From: Onchocerca lupi
Lineage: Eukaryota; Nematoda; Chromadorea; Rhabditida; Onchocercidae
Length of the DNA: 64,000 nucleotides
Assembly: GCA_028564675.1 (NCBI GenBank)
Contig: JAOVVO010000196.1
Span: 1-64,000, forward strand
Direction of reading: 5' to 3'
Shown: positions 13,326 to 26,200 of the stretch, piece after piece
How the letters are laid out: each line of letters opens with the position of its first letter
Position numbering within the stretch: position 1 is the stretch's first letter
Made by a program: the position numbers and the translations under genes
The notes under the pieces: generated by a model
Databases searched by the model: none
Seen by the model: the letters and a program-made list of their open reading frames with translations, nothing else
Told to the model about the DNA's origin: nothing

Positions 13326-16300
13326 CGATGAAGTTGGATTCAGATGTTTCTACAACAGACACACACATACTGGAAAGACAAACTTTTAGACAGTTTGACG
13401 AACAGGTATGTGAGGATACAGATAGATATACAGGCAGATAGATACACACAAAGAGAATGATGATGAGTCGTACTTCTTCCAAGAAACAACGAAAATGTTG
13501 GTTTGTCATTGGAAGGATCTCTCCCCCATGACCTCTTTCTCCTTCAACAACTACCCTATGACCTAGTTCAACGAATAATTTTGTTCACATCGCAAGAATG
13601 TTTGCGTTATAGCGTGTTTGTGTGTGTCTCTTCTTACGTCGTTCAAATAAGGGTATCCCTCTTATTCGCATCGAAGTACACCATCCCGAAAGAAGTACCC
13701 TAGAACCTGAAACCCCATTATTGATACTCTCAATCAGGTTACATGCTTTTTTTGTCCTCTTTTCTTTTCTCTCATCTTGTGATCTCTCAAATCAGATTTA
13801 TGTCCCTTTTATTGTACAACGATTCCTGTCATATGCAAAGAAATAAACCAATTATCTTCTTTCATCATTCATCGGAAATACTCTGAAGATTTCATCCTTT
13901 CGGGTTGAAAAGGGAAAGGAAATAATTTGCCTGAATAATTGAAATGATTGAAAATATTGAGAGATTCAGAATAATTGAGAGAATTCAGAAAATTAAGAAT
14001 CAGTTCGTCTAATATTCAAATTGGTGTTAATCACATCACAAAGTGTTGTTGATGACTAATTACTGCCCTCACAGATTTTGTTGATGAACAGAAATTACGC
14101 GAACAAGTAACCAATCGTTTTTTGAAAATCAGAATGCCACTTTTAAAATTTGTTAAACAATTTGAATTGTAGCAACAAGACTCGACAGCAATGTCGCTAT
14201 TATTTCTAGGCTCTCTTGCGTCGAATTTTCCATTCCACAAAGACTTATTATAATCTAATTCGTAAGGACTAAGTAATTCATTTTTTTGAAAGTCTATATT
14301 TTCCCAGAATAACAAAAAGTGATGATTAATTTTCAAATTTGCCATTTATTTCATAAGTCATTTCAGGAATTTTGGACATAGCAAAAGCAGTCAGTCATGC
14401 GACACTTTGACTATTTTAATAATGCTGAGAAATCAAGATTTGCTGTTCATTCAACTAATAATTTAAGGAGCTAGAAATATCTGTTAAATGAATCTTTATA
14501 GATACGGGCAAATTTCTTAAAGTGCTTTCTTCAGGAAGATATAATATTTCTCGCAATTATGAATAATTCGGAAATTGCGCAAATATGTAAGCATCGAAAT
14601 TCACTTATCTTCTTACAAAATGTTTAAAATGAACAACTGGAGGCTGAATACGCCCAGTCATTTCGCCACCAAATTCTTCCAGAATTTTGCACAATTTACA
14701 TGGAAACAATTCGATTTTTCATTTATATCTGGTGAAATTTTCACTGAAAAGACTAAGATGCCTTCCTCCTTTGACTAAAGGCAATCATAGATGTATTTCG
14801 AACTGGACAATAACATTTTGTGCAAAAAGCCAGAAAATATGATCAAATCAGCGATGAATTTGTTAAATTTGGTCGCATTTTTGCAATTCAAACATCGTTT
14901 ATGATTTAAAAAGTTTCATAGGAGCATAATTTGTACGCACTGTACACAGATTTCTTCGACAGTAGGGATACTGATTAATTAGAAAAGACACCCAATTTTA
15001 AGATACCATGCGCAGGTGCAAATGAAAAATACGGGAATAATACAGGACAAATTGGTGTAAGATTTTGTCGATCAAGAAATATTAAACAAAATCAGTAAAG
15101 CGTGAAAATTTAATTCCTGTTATTCTTATTTCTGCATATCCCAATTGAATTGGTTGTAAAAAATTTTAAAGAGACATACTTATTCAGTTATAAAATATAT
15201 CACTGGGATATTCTAGAACGCTTTCAGGAAATTTTCCGAAACTGAATTCTCGAGTACTTTGAAAATATTGCTTCTGCTACTAATAGTTTTGAACAGTACT
15301 TACTGATGTGATGATTAACATTCATTACTGTTTGGAATCAAAAGACATCTTAAAAATAATATGTATTTCTTAATTTTTTTTCACAGTAAATATTGTTTTT
15401 TAAAAGAATTTGTCATTTCCGGAATTTCTCAAATGTCAACTTTATAAACTGCTTTTGACTTCGTAAAAATTGCGAAAGGTTTAGTTATGTCAGATTTAGA
15501 AGATGTATGTAAATTAGTCATTTATAAGATTTACAAATTTTTAAAAACCACAAGTAATATAATCTGTCAAGTATTCTATCCTGAAAGAAAAATCACGAGT
15601 CACCTGATTTCATGCAATGTAATGATGCTATTCAGAAGAGTGTAAAATAACCATCATTTATTAATTAAATTAAAATTCTGTGTGCATGAACAAATTGACA
15701 ACTGTTTTATCACTACAGTCTCTCTGATTTACAGATAGTTTTTATCAGTGCTTATGTCTGTACAACATATATTTTAAACGGTGTGTACTATGTTGTTCAA
15801 TGTAGCTGGACTAAACCTAAACCAGAATATTTCGTGAATAAAAAAAAAATTAGCTACATAATTATGTTTATGCTCAGTATCAACAAAGAATAGATTCATC
15901 TGAAAAAGTTTTTGGCAACGGAGTGATTCAAATTTTTCTTTCTTTTTTTTGAAATTTCTGAGATTTTGAAATTTTTGTGATATTGCCAAGAGAATAGTAT
16001 CATCAGAACTTTTTTCTTATAGCTAAAATTAAGAAGCTATGGATGGAAAATGAGGACGAAGTGATGATAAAGTTAGACGGTGAAAAATAGTTATTATTTG
16101 ATTTGATTTTTTGCTTATTATATATTATTCTCTAATTGTAAAGTTTTGCAACAGCTCTGATTTCCTTTTTTTTTCTTTTTTTTTTTTTTTTAATTTCGTA
16201 GTTGATACGTTAGTTTATCTTCTTAAAGATGTTTACCTTCAAACCAAATATTAATCATATCAAATTTTGGGAATTTACAAATACAGGCATTAAAAAACTG

Positions 16301-16442
16301 CAATTAAGAAAAAAAAAAAAACTGCAGTGAAAAATTGAGTCTCCAAAATTTTTAAATTTGGATATCGGAAAACACAATCATTTTCAACTAACAATTTTTA
16401 TCATTCTCAATTGCATATTTCAAGATCATTAGCTACTCGATG

Positions 16443-16518
16443 GAAGAAACGAATCGATACTCGGTAGAATAAACGGATCGATACTTTGATAGAACAAACT
16501 GATCGACACTGTTAAAAA
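16443..16518. repeat. Imperfect 25-bp tandem repeat, three units
   Basis: Three diverged units share the pattern GAA-AAACGGATCGATACT followed by a G/T-rich end (core GATCGATACT or GATCGACACT). The array lies about 440 bases downstream of the stop codon of MAM-like paralogue A. No function is visible. Confidence 0.75.
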
Positions 16519-16958
16519 ATGCTTCAATTTGTACAGCGTAAATATAAATATAGGTATATTTCTTTGATAAAACAGTAACTGCTGGCTTACTTTCAAGATG
16601 ATAGGTCATAGCAAATTGCGGGAAAAGTTTCATGATGACCTTTGAATGAATTTTGGTGACCAGCGACTAAATTTTGATGGTCAGAATGCTAGCTAAAGTC
16701 TTGATTGAGTATTGTTTCAACTCTTCATTCACAAGTAACCTCGAGAATCTATTCAGCTTGTGAGCTAAACGCAATGATTTCACGGCCGTATTCAAAGGAA
16801 AGATGTAGCATGTATAATAAATGCATGAATACTAAGACTCACGCTATGCAGAATGAATGATCAGAAAGTCATCCTGATTATTCTGATCAGAAGGTCTTGA
16901 TTGATGGCTCAGTACTTGTTGATTCAAGAAAGAGCTATGCAAATAATTTGCTCGTTTA

Positions 16959-19900
16959 TCATGCACATGGAGCAGAAATTGTACCATGTTTGATCAGTAA
17001 CTGAATGTTTTCAAGTCCAATCACATAATTCTTCTTTAACCTGTCTGCCACAAAATAAATCTGAAATACATTGAGAAACATTATTAAATTGTAAAAGGCT
17101 TTTTTGTCAAATTAAAATTTTTTTATTCACATTTTTCGAAAAATATGGAAATAGTTTTACCGTATGGATTCCAGGTGATAAGTTGATATAGAAATTTGTC
17201 CATCTTCTCGTTTCCAGGCTTAGCATTTGTCCAGTCCTTTCAAATGGACAATTTTGAAGAGAATCTAAACAGACCCGTAAGCGGCCATATTTGCCAGCCA
17301 TGTGGACATAAAAGCTAATACGTGATTCTTCGGGTACATTTATTGCTTTTGACATTTGCATGAGAAATATTGCTGCTGGATTGTTCGTTTCACCGGCATA
17401 TGCAAACCAGCCATCTTAAATTTGCAATTAGTCCGAGATATTCAAATTTGCTCAGTCACTGCTTGAAATCAGTTAAACCTGAATGCGATCAAAAGAGATG
17501 GAATTTCAGAACAGCTCCATTTTAAACATGAAATAGCCAGATCACAGTCTATAAGCTGAATGATTAGCTATTTCAATGGTCCAAGGTAACTTGGATAGGT
17601 TGTCAGCTTTCTAATTCATTTTTGTGGCCATATATGGTTGAGCACTCAATGTGCAATCAATTGGCTGACAAATTATAAGATAAACTATGAAAACCAAAAA
17701 ATCATACCACCACTGATATCATGCATTATACCGGTGAGAGAATTGCCAATCTTTTGATTTGAAAGTTTCCATTTTTTCAAAATGATGTCCGACGGCAAAT
17801 CTATTATGGAAACTATTTAGATTATTTATGATCAAAGCTTTTATTTATGGTCAAAGTCAATGCAAAATTCGATTATGAAAATCTGTGGTATCATCTTGGA
17901 ATTAGAAATATTTGATATAATGTCTAGAAAAATTCGGAAAAAAGTCTGACAAAAAAATCTTGATAAAATATACCCAGCAAAAGATCTTCATCATCTCGAA
18001 GCTGATCATTAGATACGTAATAACACATGTTATCGGCGTCAAACGAGCAATCTGTGAAGGGACAAGGTGAAATAAGCTGAGTATCGGTGCGTCCGAGAGG
18101 CAACTTTGATATTGATTTCCGCAGTGTCGGTGAAATATTTAACGGAAACAATCTATATTTTGAATTTGAAATTATTATCATTTTGCTGAAAATTCTTATA
18201 TTTTGAATTTGAAATTATCAATAGCAGGAAAAAATCAAAACAAAATTCGGCACTTTTTTTGCAACGTAAATTAACTGACCTCATTCGATGTCCATTTGCG
18301 AGGAAAGAAGTGGTGGTTTTGTTCACTGAATCAATTCCATTAACATCTGATGAATTACCTGGGAAATCTGCCTTCTTTTTTTCGGTATTCTCTGTAAAGT
18401 TAAACTTATTAGAATTAAATTAAAAGTTCCTGTTTTCTCATATAAATAAAAATTTCTGTGAAGCCTTAAAAAAGATATGATTTGTTATTTGACGAGATTT
18501 CTTACTTAATTATTTGTAATTTTTAAAGTGAAAACAATCACACAAAGGAATACTTGTAAACAATTAAAAAGTCAAATTCGTAAAAAATATCGTTGACGGA
18601 GAGAAAATGAATAGCAATAGCATGGACTTTCCATCACAACTGAACTAAATTTCAAAGTAATTTTTGTGAAGAAATGATAATTATTTCAAAAAATGAAAAT
18701 AATAAAACAAAATAAAATTAATGACAATTACTTCGATAAATGAAAATTACTTCAAATTTGTTATATATTTATCTGAATTTCGATTGTTTTCCCCCATACT
18801 TTTTATTCATTTTCTGATGTCTATGATAGCAGCCAGTTTTCAGACAAGATGATACATAAAAAATCATAAAAACTGACAAATAATCGTTCACAAAGTGGCG
18901 ATTTGCTCTTATGTAACTTCATCCTCACTACTTGATAATTCTCTTTCAGTGCACTTCAATATCGCAATCGCAATTTTCGTAGAATTCGCAGAAGCTGTGC
19001 TCCTTGAATCAATATCACTGCAGTCTGGTCCTTACTGTGATTTTCTACTTTTGGACTTCGTTCATGGCAGAGTTAGAATTCTTTTTTTCTATTTACCCTA
19101 TATATTCTTTCGAATCTTCTCTGTTTTCAAATTCTTCAATTTCCTTCCTTTTACTGGAAAATTTATTTGCTGCACCTTTCAAATTTCCCCGCATCGGATT
19201 CATAAACATAACAAATCATTGAGAGAGATAATCTCATATAATTTGCATTTCCATTGATGTTTCATAACTGCAATAATGTGTCGCAATATTTTGAGATATT
19301 CGCCAATGTTGCGAAAATCAACAGAGTAAATTTTTGAAAAAAATGGTAAATGTTTGCTGAGGGATACTAATTTTTCATTTGAATTTTGAACTAAATTTAA
19401 TTAACTTAAAGTAGGCGCCTCTATTAGCGACATCACTATAAATTTTATCCTCAAAAATTTCCCAGCTCTCTCAGATTCATTAAATTTTACAGGAGCATTT
19501 GTTACTTCATTTCTACCTTTCTGCGGTTGACACAGATGCTTGGAATGACGTTCTGTGTGAAGTTCTATGAAACATTTCAGCAACCTCTTTTTCCGATATC
19601 GTCATCAACAGGGCAGGTTATTTAATATCAGGATCTAAATTTTCAGGAATAATCAAGATAATAATTAACCAGTTACCACATTCTGCAAGTATTCTGCATA
19701 GTAGCCAGTTCATCTGTCTTGCAAGTACCATTCTGCATAAATGCAAGTGATGTTACAGCGACAGCAATGAATATTAACTTCCTTCATGCCATTCAATGGC
19801 ACGACACGAAATTTCTCTGTTTGTCATGTCATCTTTTATATTTCGATAAATTTTACATGCTTCATATCACTGGGATCAAATGCATGCATTGCACGATGCA

Positions 19901-21723
19901 AGATGTTAAATTATTTTTTTAAATCCACCAAATTTTCATATTATTAATGGTTCGAAACTCCCGAACTTATGGCCAATTAACAAACGGCACTTCCAGAAAC
20001 ATGTCCTAACCTAGTTGAATATTATCCAGTAATTATTTATTGCATTCGCATGACAATAAAATTTTGATTAAATATCGGGGGAGAATTTAAAAGAAGAATT
20101 TTTCTTTATGGAAAAATTTGTTTAAAAAGCAGGATTTACCACAAAGTGCGGCGTCGTAGAAGATATCGTCTATTGCAATTATGTCAAACGGCTGAATGTA
20201 ATTTGAGCGTATCAAAAGCTGAAATATTTTGCTTATGTCAAAGCAGCAAGCATTTGGGAACTAAAAGCTGGTAATGATTTTATCAGTCTTAAGCTATCAG
20301 ATTTCCAATAAAAGGAAGAAAAATCTTCAAAGTATATTGCTATTACACAACACATTCACAGCTTGTTCCCTAAAGTCATTCTAGTTCCAGATCAGACGGT
20401 CAAAATCAAAATATTGCTGCTTGCATATTGCATAGTAGAAATATCATCATAGATCCTCATGATAGCAGGTCTTATTCGTAGTATTGAAACAATTATAAGT
20501 ATTACTTCAAATGGTTGAGTAAGCGGTGGAAATTTAACAGCATTGAATAACCACTGATGAGCACGATTTTTTGGGAAAACCGGAAAGCATCGTAGATCAG
20601 CAACGTTCAAATTTCCTACTGGTTGACGTACACATACTTCTAGCGTTGCTGAATTGCCCGTGCGATAATACCAAAAAGTTAAGCTGCCACCGCCTATCTG
20701 ACAACTGCAACAATTAAAATAATAAAATAAACAAAATTATTAGCTCAGTTTGAGCCAATCTTTAGTTAAGTTTTAACATTTCAAACAAAAATTAAAAATT
20801 TTCACAAACTGATAAACCTTATACTGTTGCTTATTAAAGTGGCTTTTTGCATTCCATCGAAAGGTCCGTGTGTGTATGCAAATACTTCATCTATAATGAA
20901 ATATTTTTCGTTTCTCTAAAGATGATTATTTTATCGTACATGTTTTTAATACCGATTAACATTTTTTTCTTTTTTTTTTTAAATTATTGATGTCCTCGTT
21001 ATCTCGATAAAAAAATTGTTGAGATATAGGCAGATAAATAGCAGCTGTGAAAAAGAGCAAGAGTCCTAGATTCCATCTTGATTCCAAAACTGTTAAAGCT
21101 GAATAATTGAATTGCAAACATGTTATTCAGATTCTCAAAATATCCTAAGAAAAGGAACATGAATGCTATCATCAAGTAATATCAGTAATTAATTAAAAGA
21201 AAGTGGATGAGAGCAGGAAATCATTATCTTTCGATATCACAGGATTCAATTTACAGTGTTTGAAGACCAAATAGACAGTCCTCAAACAAGAAATTGATAA
21301 ATCTCTTCCTATCAAATCATAATAAAGTATTAGCGAAGTAAAATAAAATAATCAACCTGAATTATTTTTGAAAGGAGTTATATTGAAATGATCTCCCACT
21401 CTGACACTGTTTGCTATCAGGAAATCACCACTATCTTCAGCAACAGTATCATTGCGCCATTGGCATGCTAATTCGAAGCCACAATTCAAATCTGCTGACG
21501 TGTTTATTTGACTTATTACTAAAAACAAATTTGCACATTTGAGAGCCTACTCAAACAGTTTAGCCAAAACAATTTAAATAAGTTTTAAATTTTTAGTAAT
21601 CTTTAATAAAATACAAAGATGCTTTTTTATAATGTGGATTTTTTTACAAATAATTCTGATAACAAATTATCACCAACCTCTCGACAACAGTTCGCTTGCA
21701 AAAAAAACTACAGTTAGCCACAT
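16959..21723 (-). CDS. Secreted protein with two MAM-like modules (paralogue A)
   Basis: Thirteen exons give 503 residues: 21678-21723, 21357-21518, 20818-20890, 20506-20704, 20140-20218, 19517-19586, 19097-19153, 18932-19017, 18280-18391, 17974-18152, 17708-17800, 17161-17414 and 16959-17060 (TGA). Exon 1 is a 15-codon signal-peptide exon ending in phase 1, as in its neighbour. Module 1 covers about residues 28-186 (LNCGFELACQW, FAYTHG, LTFWYYRTG, IIAIDDI, closing Cys). A charged and Ser-rich linker runs to about 324. Module 2 covers about 325-502 (CSFDADNMCYY, WFAYAGE, VGL-type strands, closing Cys one residue before the end). The linker exons at 18932-19586 are the weakest: the acceptor at 19587 has a poor pyrimidine tract, and a different splice could end module 1 as its own short protein. 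It is paralogous to the 5038-12864 gene and likewise probably extracellular. Confidence 0.76.
18154..18218. repeat. 22-bp direct repeat across a splice acceptor
   Basis: The sequence TATATTTTGAATTTGAAATT occurs at about 18154-18175 and again at 18197-18218. On the minus strand the downstream copy forms the 3' splice acceptor of the exon 17974-18152. The upstream copy ends in AATATAAG and so is a near-duplicate acceptor. Confidence 0.8.
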
Positions 21724-23203
21724 TCTTCTGCTCACAACATCATAGAAACATTTTCATTATTCTTATCAATGCCCCATTATCGATACCATTCAATTATGAA
21801 AAACAATGTATTGCCGGCAATATTGCAAAAAGGAAACAATGAAAATCGAATTACTAAAAAAGAATCACTGTCGAAATTGTTTAGGTTAGGTTGCTTATGC
21901 AAGACAATTGACGATCGGATCGGATGAACATATTTGCTGAGTTTTATTCAATTTATCCTTAGCATTTATCGTTTAACTCAACCGCTAAATGCTGTTACGC
22001 ATTGGCACATATTTTTAATATAATATCTTAGAAAGCTATAACTTCGCATCACATTGCTACCCATAGGAACAATAATAAAAGAAGATAATTGAATAAAAAA
22101 TAATTGAGCCTTTTTTTCAAACATTCTAATAAATAAAATTCATTAAATTTTGAGAGAAAAGTAGTTCGATTTCAAAGTAGATTTTCTGGTAGCAAGCAAC
22201 AAAGACAAAATAAGAGTGGTTAAGTGATGGGATTTGTATGAAGAAGTATATATAAAGTATACAAAAATTGAGAGCATGACCTAGTAATCATCAAAGAGGA
22301 AGGTAATAACTGAGCATTCGAAATGAATGTTATTCAATTTCCTCTAAAATCATTTAAATCCATCCTCGGACATTTCCCACTGTATCATCGATAACTACTG
22401 CCGTCTACTCAATCAAAATAATTGCATTTATTTTTCAGTATAATCAATATAATTGCATTTCTTTTCAGTACAATGCTATCATCATCCACTTTCTTCTTGA
22501 GTGGCAAAACACAGAACCAACAGAGATTGCTTAACAAAAATTGCATGCAAAGTCGATTCTTATTGAAATTCACACACTCTTTCACCTTCAATCTACTTTC
22601 TTACTTTCGAACTATAAAGTGAAGGGTAATCAATGAATGAAAAGTAAGTGGAAAAATAGAAAATCTTCTATGGATTAAATGTTTCTCATGTATTGTACAG
22701 TAAACAACAGCACCATTCTATCCGATTCTTATATGAAAAGAGAGAACACTGAACACAACAAATAGGCGAGATATTTGATCGGAAGACCATCAGTGTGATC
22801 GAGATTCTCGGTAGGTCAAAATACCAAGAAAAGAATACTATTTGAATAGTTTATCCAGGCGGGAGGTAGCTTTCTTATGCATTTCTTCTGATATTCGCTA
22901 CTCATTATCATGTTCTCGGTTCGAGATTAATTTTAGGTTAATTCACATATTCTTATGAATTTTTTGAATTCTGTCCATCAGAACGAAAATTTGTTCGGTT
23001 TTTTTTTTCTTCAGATTTCTTCTTTCTTGATCTGAGTAATCAATTGGGACAAAAGGAAATCTTCGAGTGCAGCGCTTAGAAGTTTAATGTTCCAGCCAAA
23101 AGTATGATGTTGAAAATTATTGTACTTCTTTTCAGGAAATATCCATAAGCAGGACTTAACTGTAAATTGGATAAACCTTACCTCAATTCAGAATCGAAAT
23201 AGT
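21724..23203. other. Divergent promoter gap (MAM-like A and LDL-A genes)
   Basis: About 1.5 kb separates two genes that point away from each other, so both promoters should lie here. The sequence is AT-rich with a TATATAAAG-like stretch near 22249-22257. A TTTTCAG at 23129-23135 could be an intron end or a trans-splice acceptor for the LDL-A gene. I see no other gene. Confidence 0.5.
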
Positions 23204-26200
23204 ATGAGTGCACATCGAAGCTCATACAATCCAAATAATAGAATTACGGTTAGTACTCTAACTTCAGTTCAATTACAAAAACTTAGAAACTCGACTCTTA
23301 CAATTCTGAAAAGAAAAAAAAAAAAACTCTTTAAAATGAGCCGTGGTTTTTTATTCGCAATATAAATGCCCAATATATTTGTACCTATATCATATCTAAC
23401 TTCAGTCAAAAAAAATATTAAGTCCGCTATCCATAAAAAGTATGGCCGATAACTCTCTACAATATTATCAGCGTTCGGACTGTGTTGGTGGATCTCTTGA
23501 AATTGACAGGTACACTTATTTAAGCTTCTCACAGTATATTTTTAATGTTTAAGGAATTTTTCACTTTTTCATTTCATATATTTCATTCCCTAATGCAGCT
23601 TGCATATCCAAATATTAGAATAACATGGACATCCAATCGTTTATTTCTTTCGATGACAACTGCACACCAAACATTTCTCGAAGAAGCTTATAATGTTGGT
23701 CGTTTAACTAATTATTTTAATCTATCCGCTAGTGAGTTGCAAATGGAACTGAAGAATCAACCAAACAATGGTTAATATTTCGAAACCTCCACAGATCTAA
23801 TCGGGCATCTAAGAATAACATCGCAAATTATATGTTTCATATATACGATTGATTCTTGTTCACAACGTCAATTTCAGAGAAAACCAAGATCGGGGATGCT
23901 GCTTTGCTTTCCTTCTGAAAATCGAAAATTTCAAGCAATATTTAGCTGAAATTAGTTGCTGTACGTGGCTGAATAATATACCACTATTTGCCTTTTTAAT
24001 CGGTGTTATGATCTTTCTGGTCGTTTTAATTATCTTACCGTTCCTGATTGCATCACTCATCATACGAAGCTATGTAAGGGATTTATGATTTTGAATCTTT
24101 AAATTCTGCGCTATTTAAAATGAATTAGTAAAAATTTCCGGAGGTTTTATTCATGGATGGATCAGTTTAGTTGTCAACATCTCAGAATGACATGCATACG
24201 ATCGAGATCATTAGAGTACAGTCGAATTGGCCCAATGCTGACCTCTCGCTACAGCATAGATCCTTCAGATCGATGATTCCGCCGAATGTTACATTCTGCA
24301 AAGGATATGGATTTTCATGCACAAATTTGCCAGTAAGATGACTATTATTATCGGTAAAATTATTTGCAATTTATTGATAATTGAGTAGTATTATTGAATC
24401 GTAAAAATACTACGCAGTTAATTAATTAGTCGTAATCTGCAATAATTTCTCATTAAATTAATTCGATCATCTCGTAAAAAAAAAAAAAGAAAAAGGAAAA
24501 ACTTTACTCCATATCAGAGTCTTGTCATTGGAACATTGCAACGTTGCGATGGTGTTGAAGATTGTCCAGATGGGAGCGACGAAACTGGATGCAAATGTAT
24601 GTATAAATTTTCGATAGCTCTGAAGGCATCAGATTTGTGATTTACCAAACAAAATCCTTTTTTATTCGTAAGTAAGGATTTTTCGCTCAAGTAATGAAAA
24701 TATTTTAATTTTAGTGTGTCACACGACGGTCAACTGTTCCAGTGTAACGACATACGGAATCATCTCATTGAGACATTCGATATGTTTACGTGGTAATCGT
24801 TTATGTGATGGAAACGTTGACTGTCCAGATCATTCTGACGAGGAGCGTTATTGCAGTAAGCTTTTTTCATGTGGTGTGTTGATTATTTGTGGCCATTTCT
24901 TCCATAATTCCTAAAATAGTTGTGCAATCTGATTTTTTTAGAGAAAGAATGCTCAGAACATGAAGTACGATGCGGTGAAACAGGTATGTGCATAAGTCAT
25001 GAACAGATATGTGACGGTGACATGCAATGCAAGTACGGAGAAGATGAGAAGAGCTGTGACGGTATATGTCGCGCAGGCGCATTGTGGTGTGACGAGAAGA
25101 AAAAATGTTTACCCAAGTGGCAAATTTGCGATGGAATCCAAAATTGCCCGGATGGCAAGGATGAAATGGTATGGATGAGAAGTGCTATTCTCATTAATAA
25201 TGTGGATCAAATTTCAAAATCCAAACTTTCTCAAAATCATCTCAGCAATTCTTCCATTTTTCAGTTGAATTCAATGCTACAATGCTTTATTATGATGAGT
25301 TTTTGTAGGGTTTCCATGGAGTTCGATGACAATTTAAAAAAATACTATCTGTGAAAAAGGCTTAAAGCTAAAAGGCTGCATGAATAAATTAAACAACAAA
25401 AATATATTATCAGCATTTATTTGGATTTCTTTAGGATTGCACATGCAGAGAATGCTCAGGTATCGGGAAGGCATTATGTAATAATACCAATGTGTGCATT
25501 GAACGTTCGCAAGTTTGTGACGGTAATGAGGATTGCCCTGGTGGAGACGATGAAGTTAACTGTCCTGGAAGTTGTCCACATAGCTCCGAAGAGGTTCCTT
25601 CACGAAACATTTTCAAAACCTTTTTAACCTTCAGTTATGGCACTTTTGGATGCAAGCTCATAACTCATCGGGAAAAAGCAATTATACTTTATTTTAAAAT
25701 CACTCTATTTAAGGATTTCATTCAATGCCGAAATGGTATTCGCTACCATAGAAAGTATGCTTGTAGTGGATTGCTGAATGAGTGCGAAGGAAAGTGTGAT
25801 AAATGTTCTGAAGAGATGGCATTCACTTGTAAAAATCATAAATGCATCAAAAGAAATTTGGTTTGTTATTTATTCTTTTTGATGAGAAATTGCAGGATCA
25901 ATCGAATTCAGACAACGTTCGATTATTTAAATCACATCTTCAGAGATAAGTTAGTGGAGGAAAATGAAACGAATGAAGATAATGAGCCAAATAGTCATTA
26001 TTCTCACTACTCTTCTTTTATCACTTGATATTTAAGGTATGTGATGGACTGGATGACTGTGGCGACAATTCCGATGAAGCGAACTGCAACTGCACCACTA
26101 TGAAGCGATGGCGAGACACGATGCAGTGCATGGTGCAAACTCGTGGACAGACGACTAAATGCATTCCATTGGTGAATTCATAGTTATCTTAAAATAATTA

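Larger units (their letters stand above)
12865..16958. other. Gap between the tandem MAM-like genes
   Basis: About 4.1 kb between the start of paralogue B and the end of paralogue A. It should carry the promoter of paralogue B just above 12864. It holds a GGAT repeat at 13301-13325, GATA/CA-rich simple sequence at about 13350-13450, an imperfect 25-bp tandem repeat at 16443-16518, and AT-rich sequence. No open frame here shows family features or credible splice context. Confidence 0.55.

Noticed and set aside
13503..13846. Plus-strand open frames reading LPHDLFLLQQLPYDLVQR and overlapping sequence
   Set aside because: Slight F-box-like look only; no splice structure, Leu/Phe/Ser-biased composition, and two overlapping frames open at once, as expected by chance in AT-rich DNA.
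19200..19260. ATG (MFMNPMRG on the minus strand) as the start of a separate gene between the MAM-like modules
   Set aside because: A good acceptor at 19154 joins in phase with the flanking exons, and no signal peptide would exist for a separate second gene. Still possible, so the linker has lower confidence.
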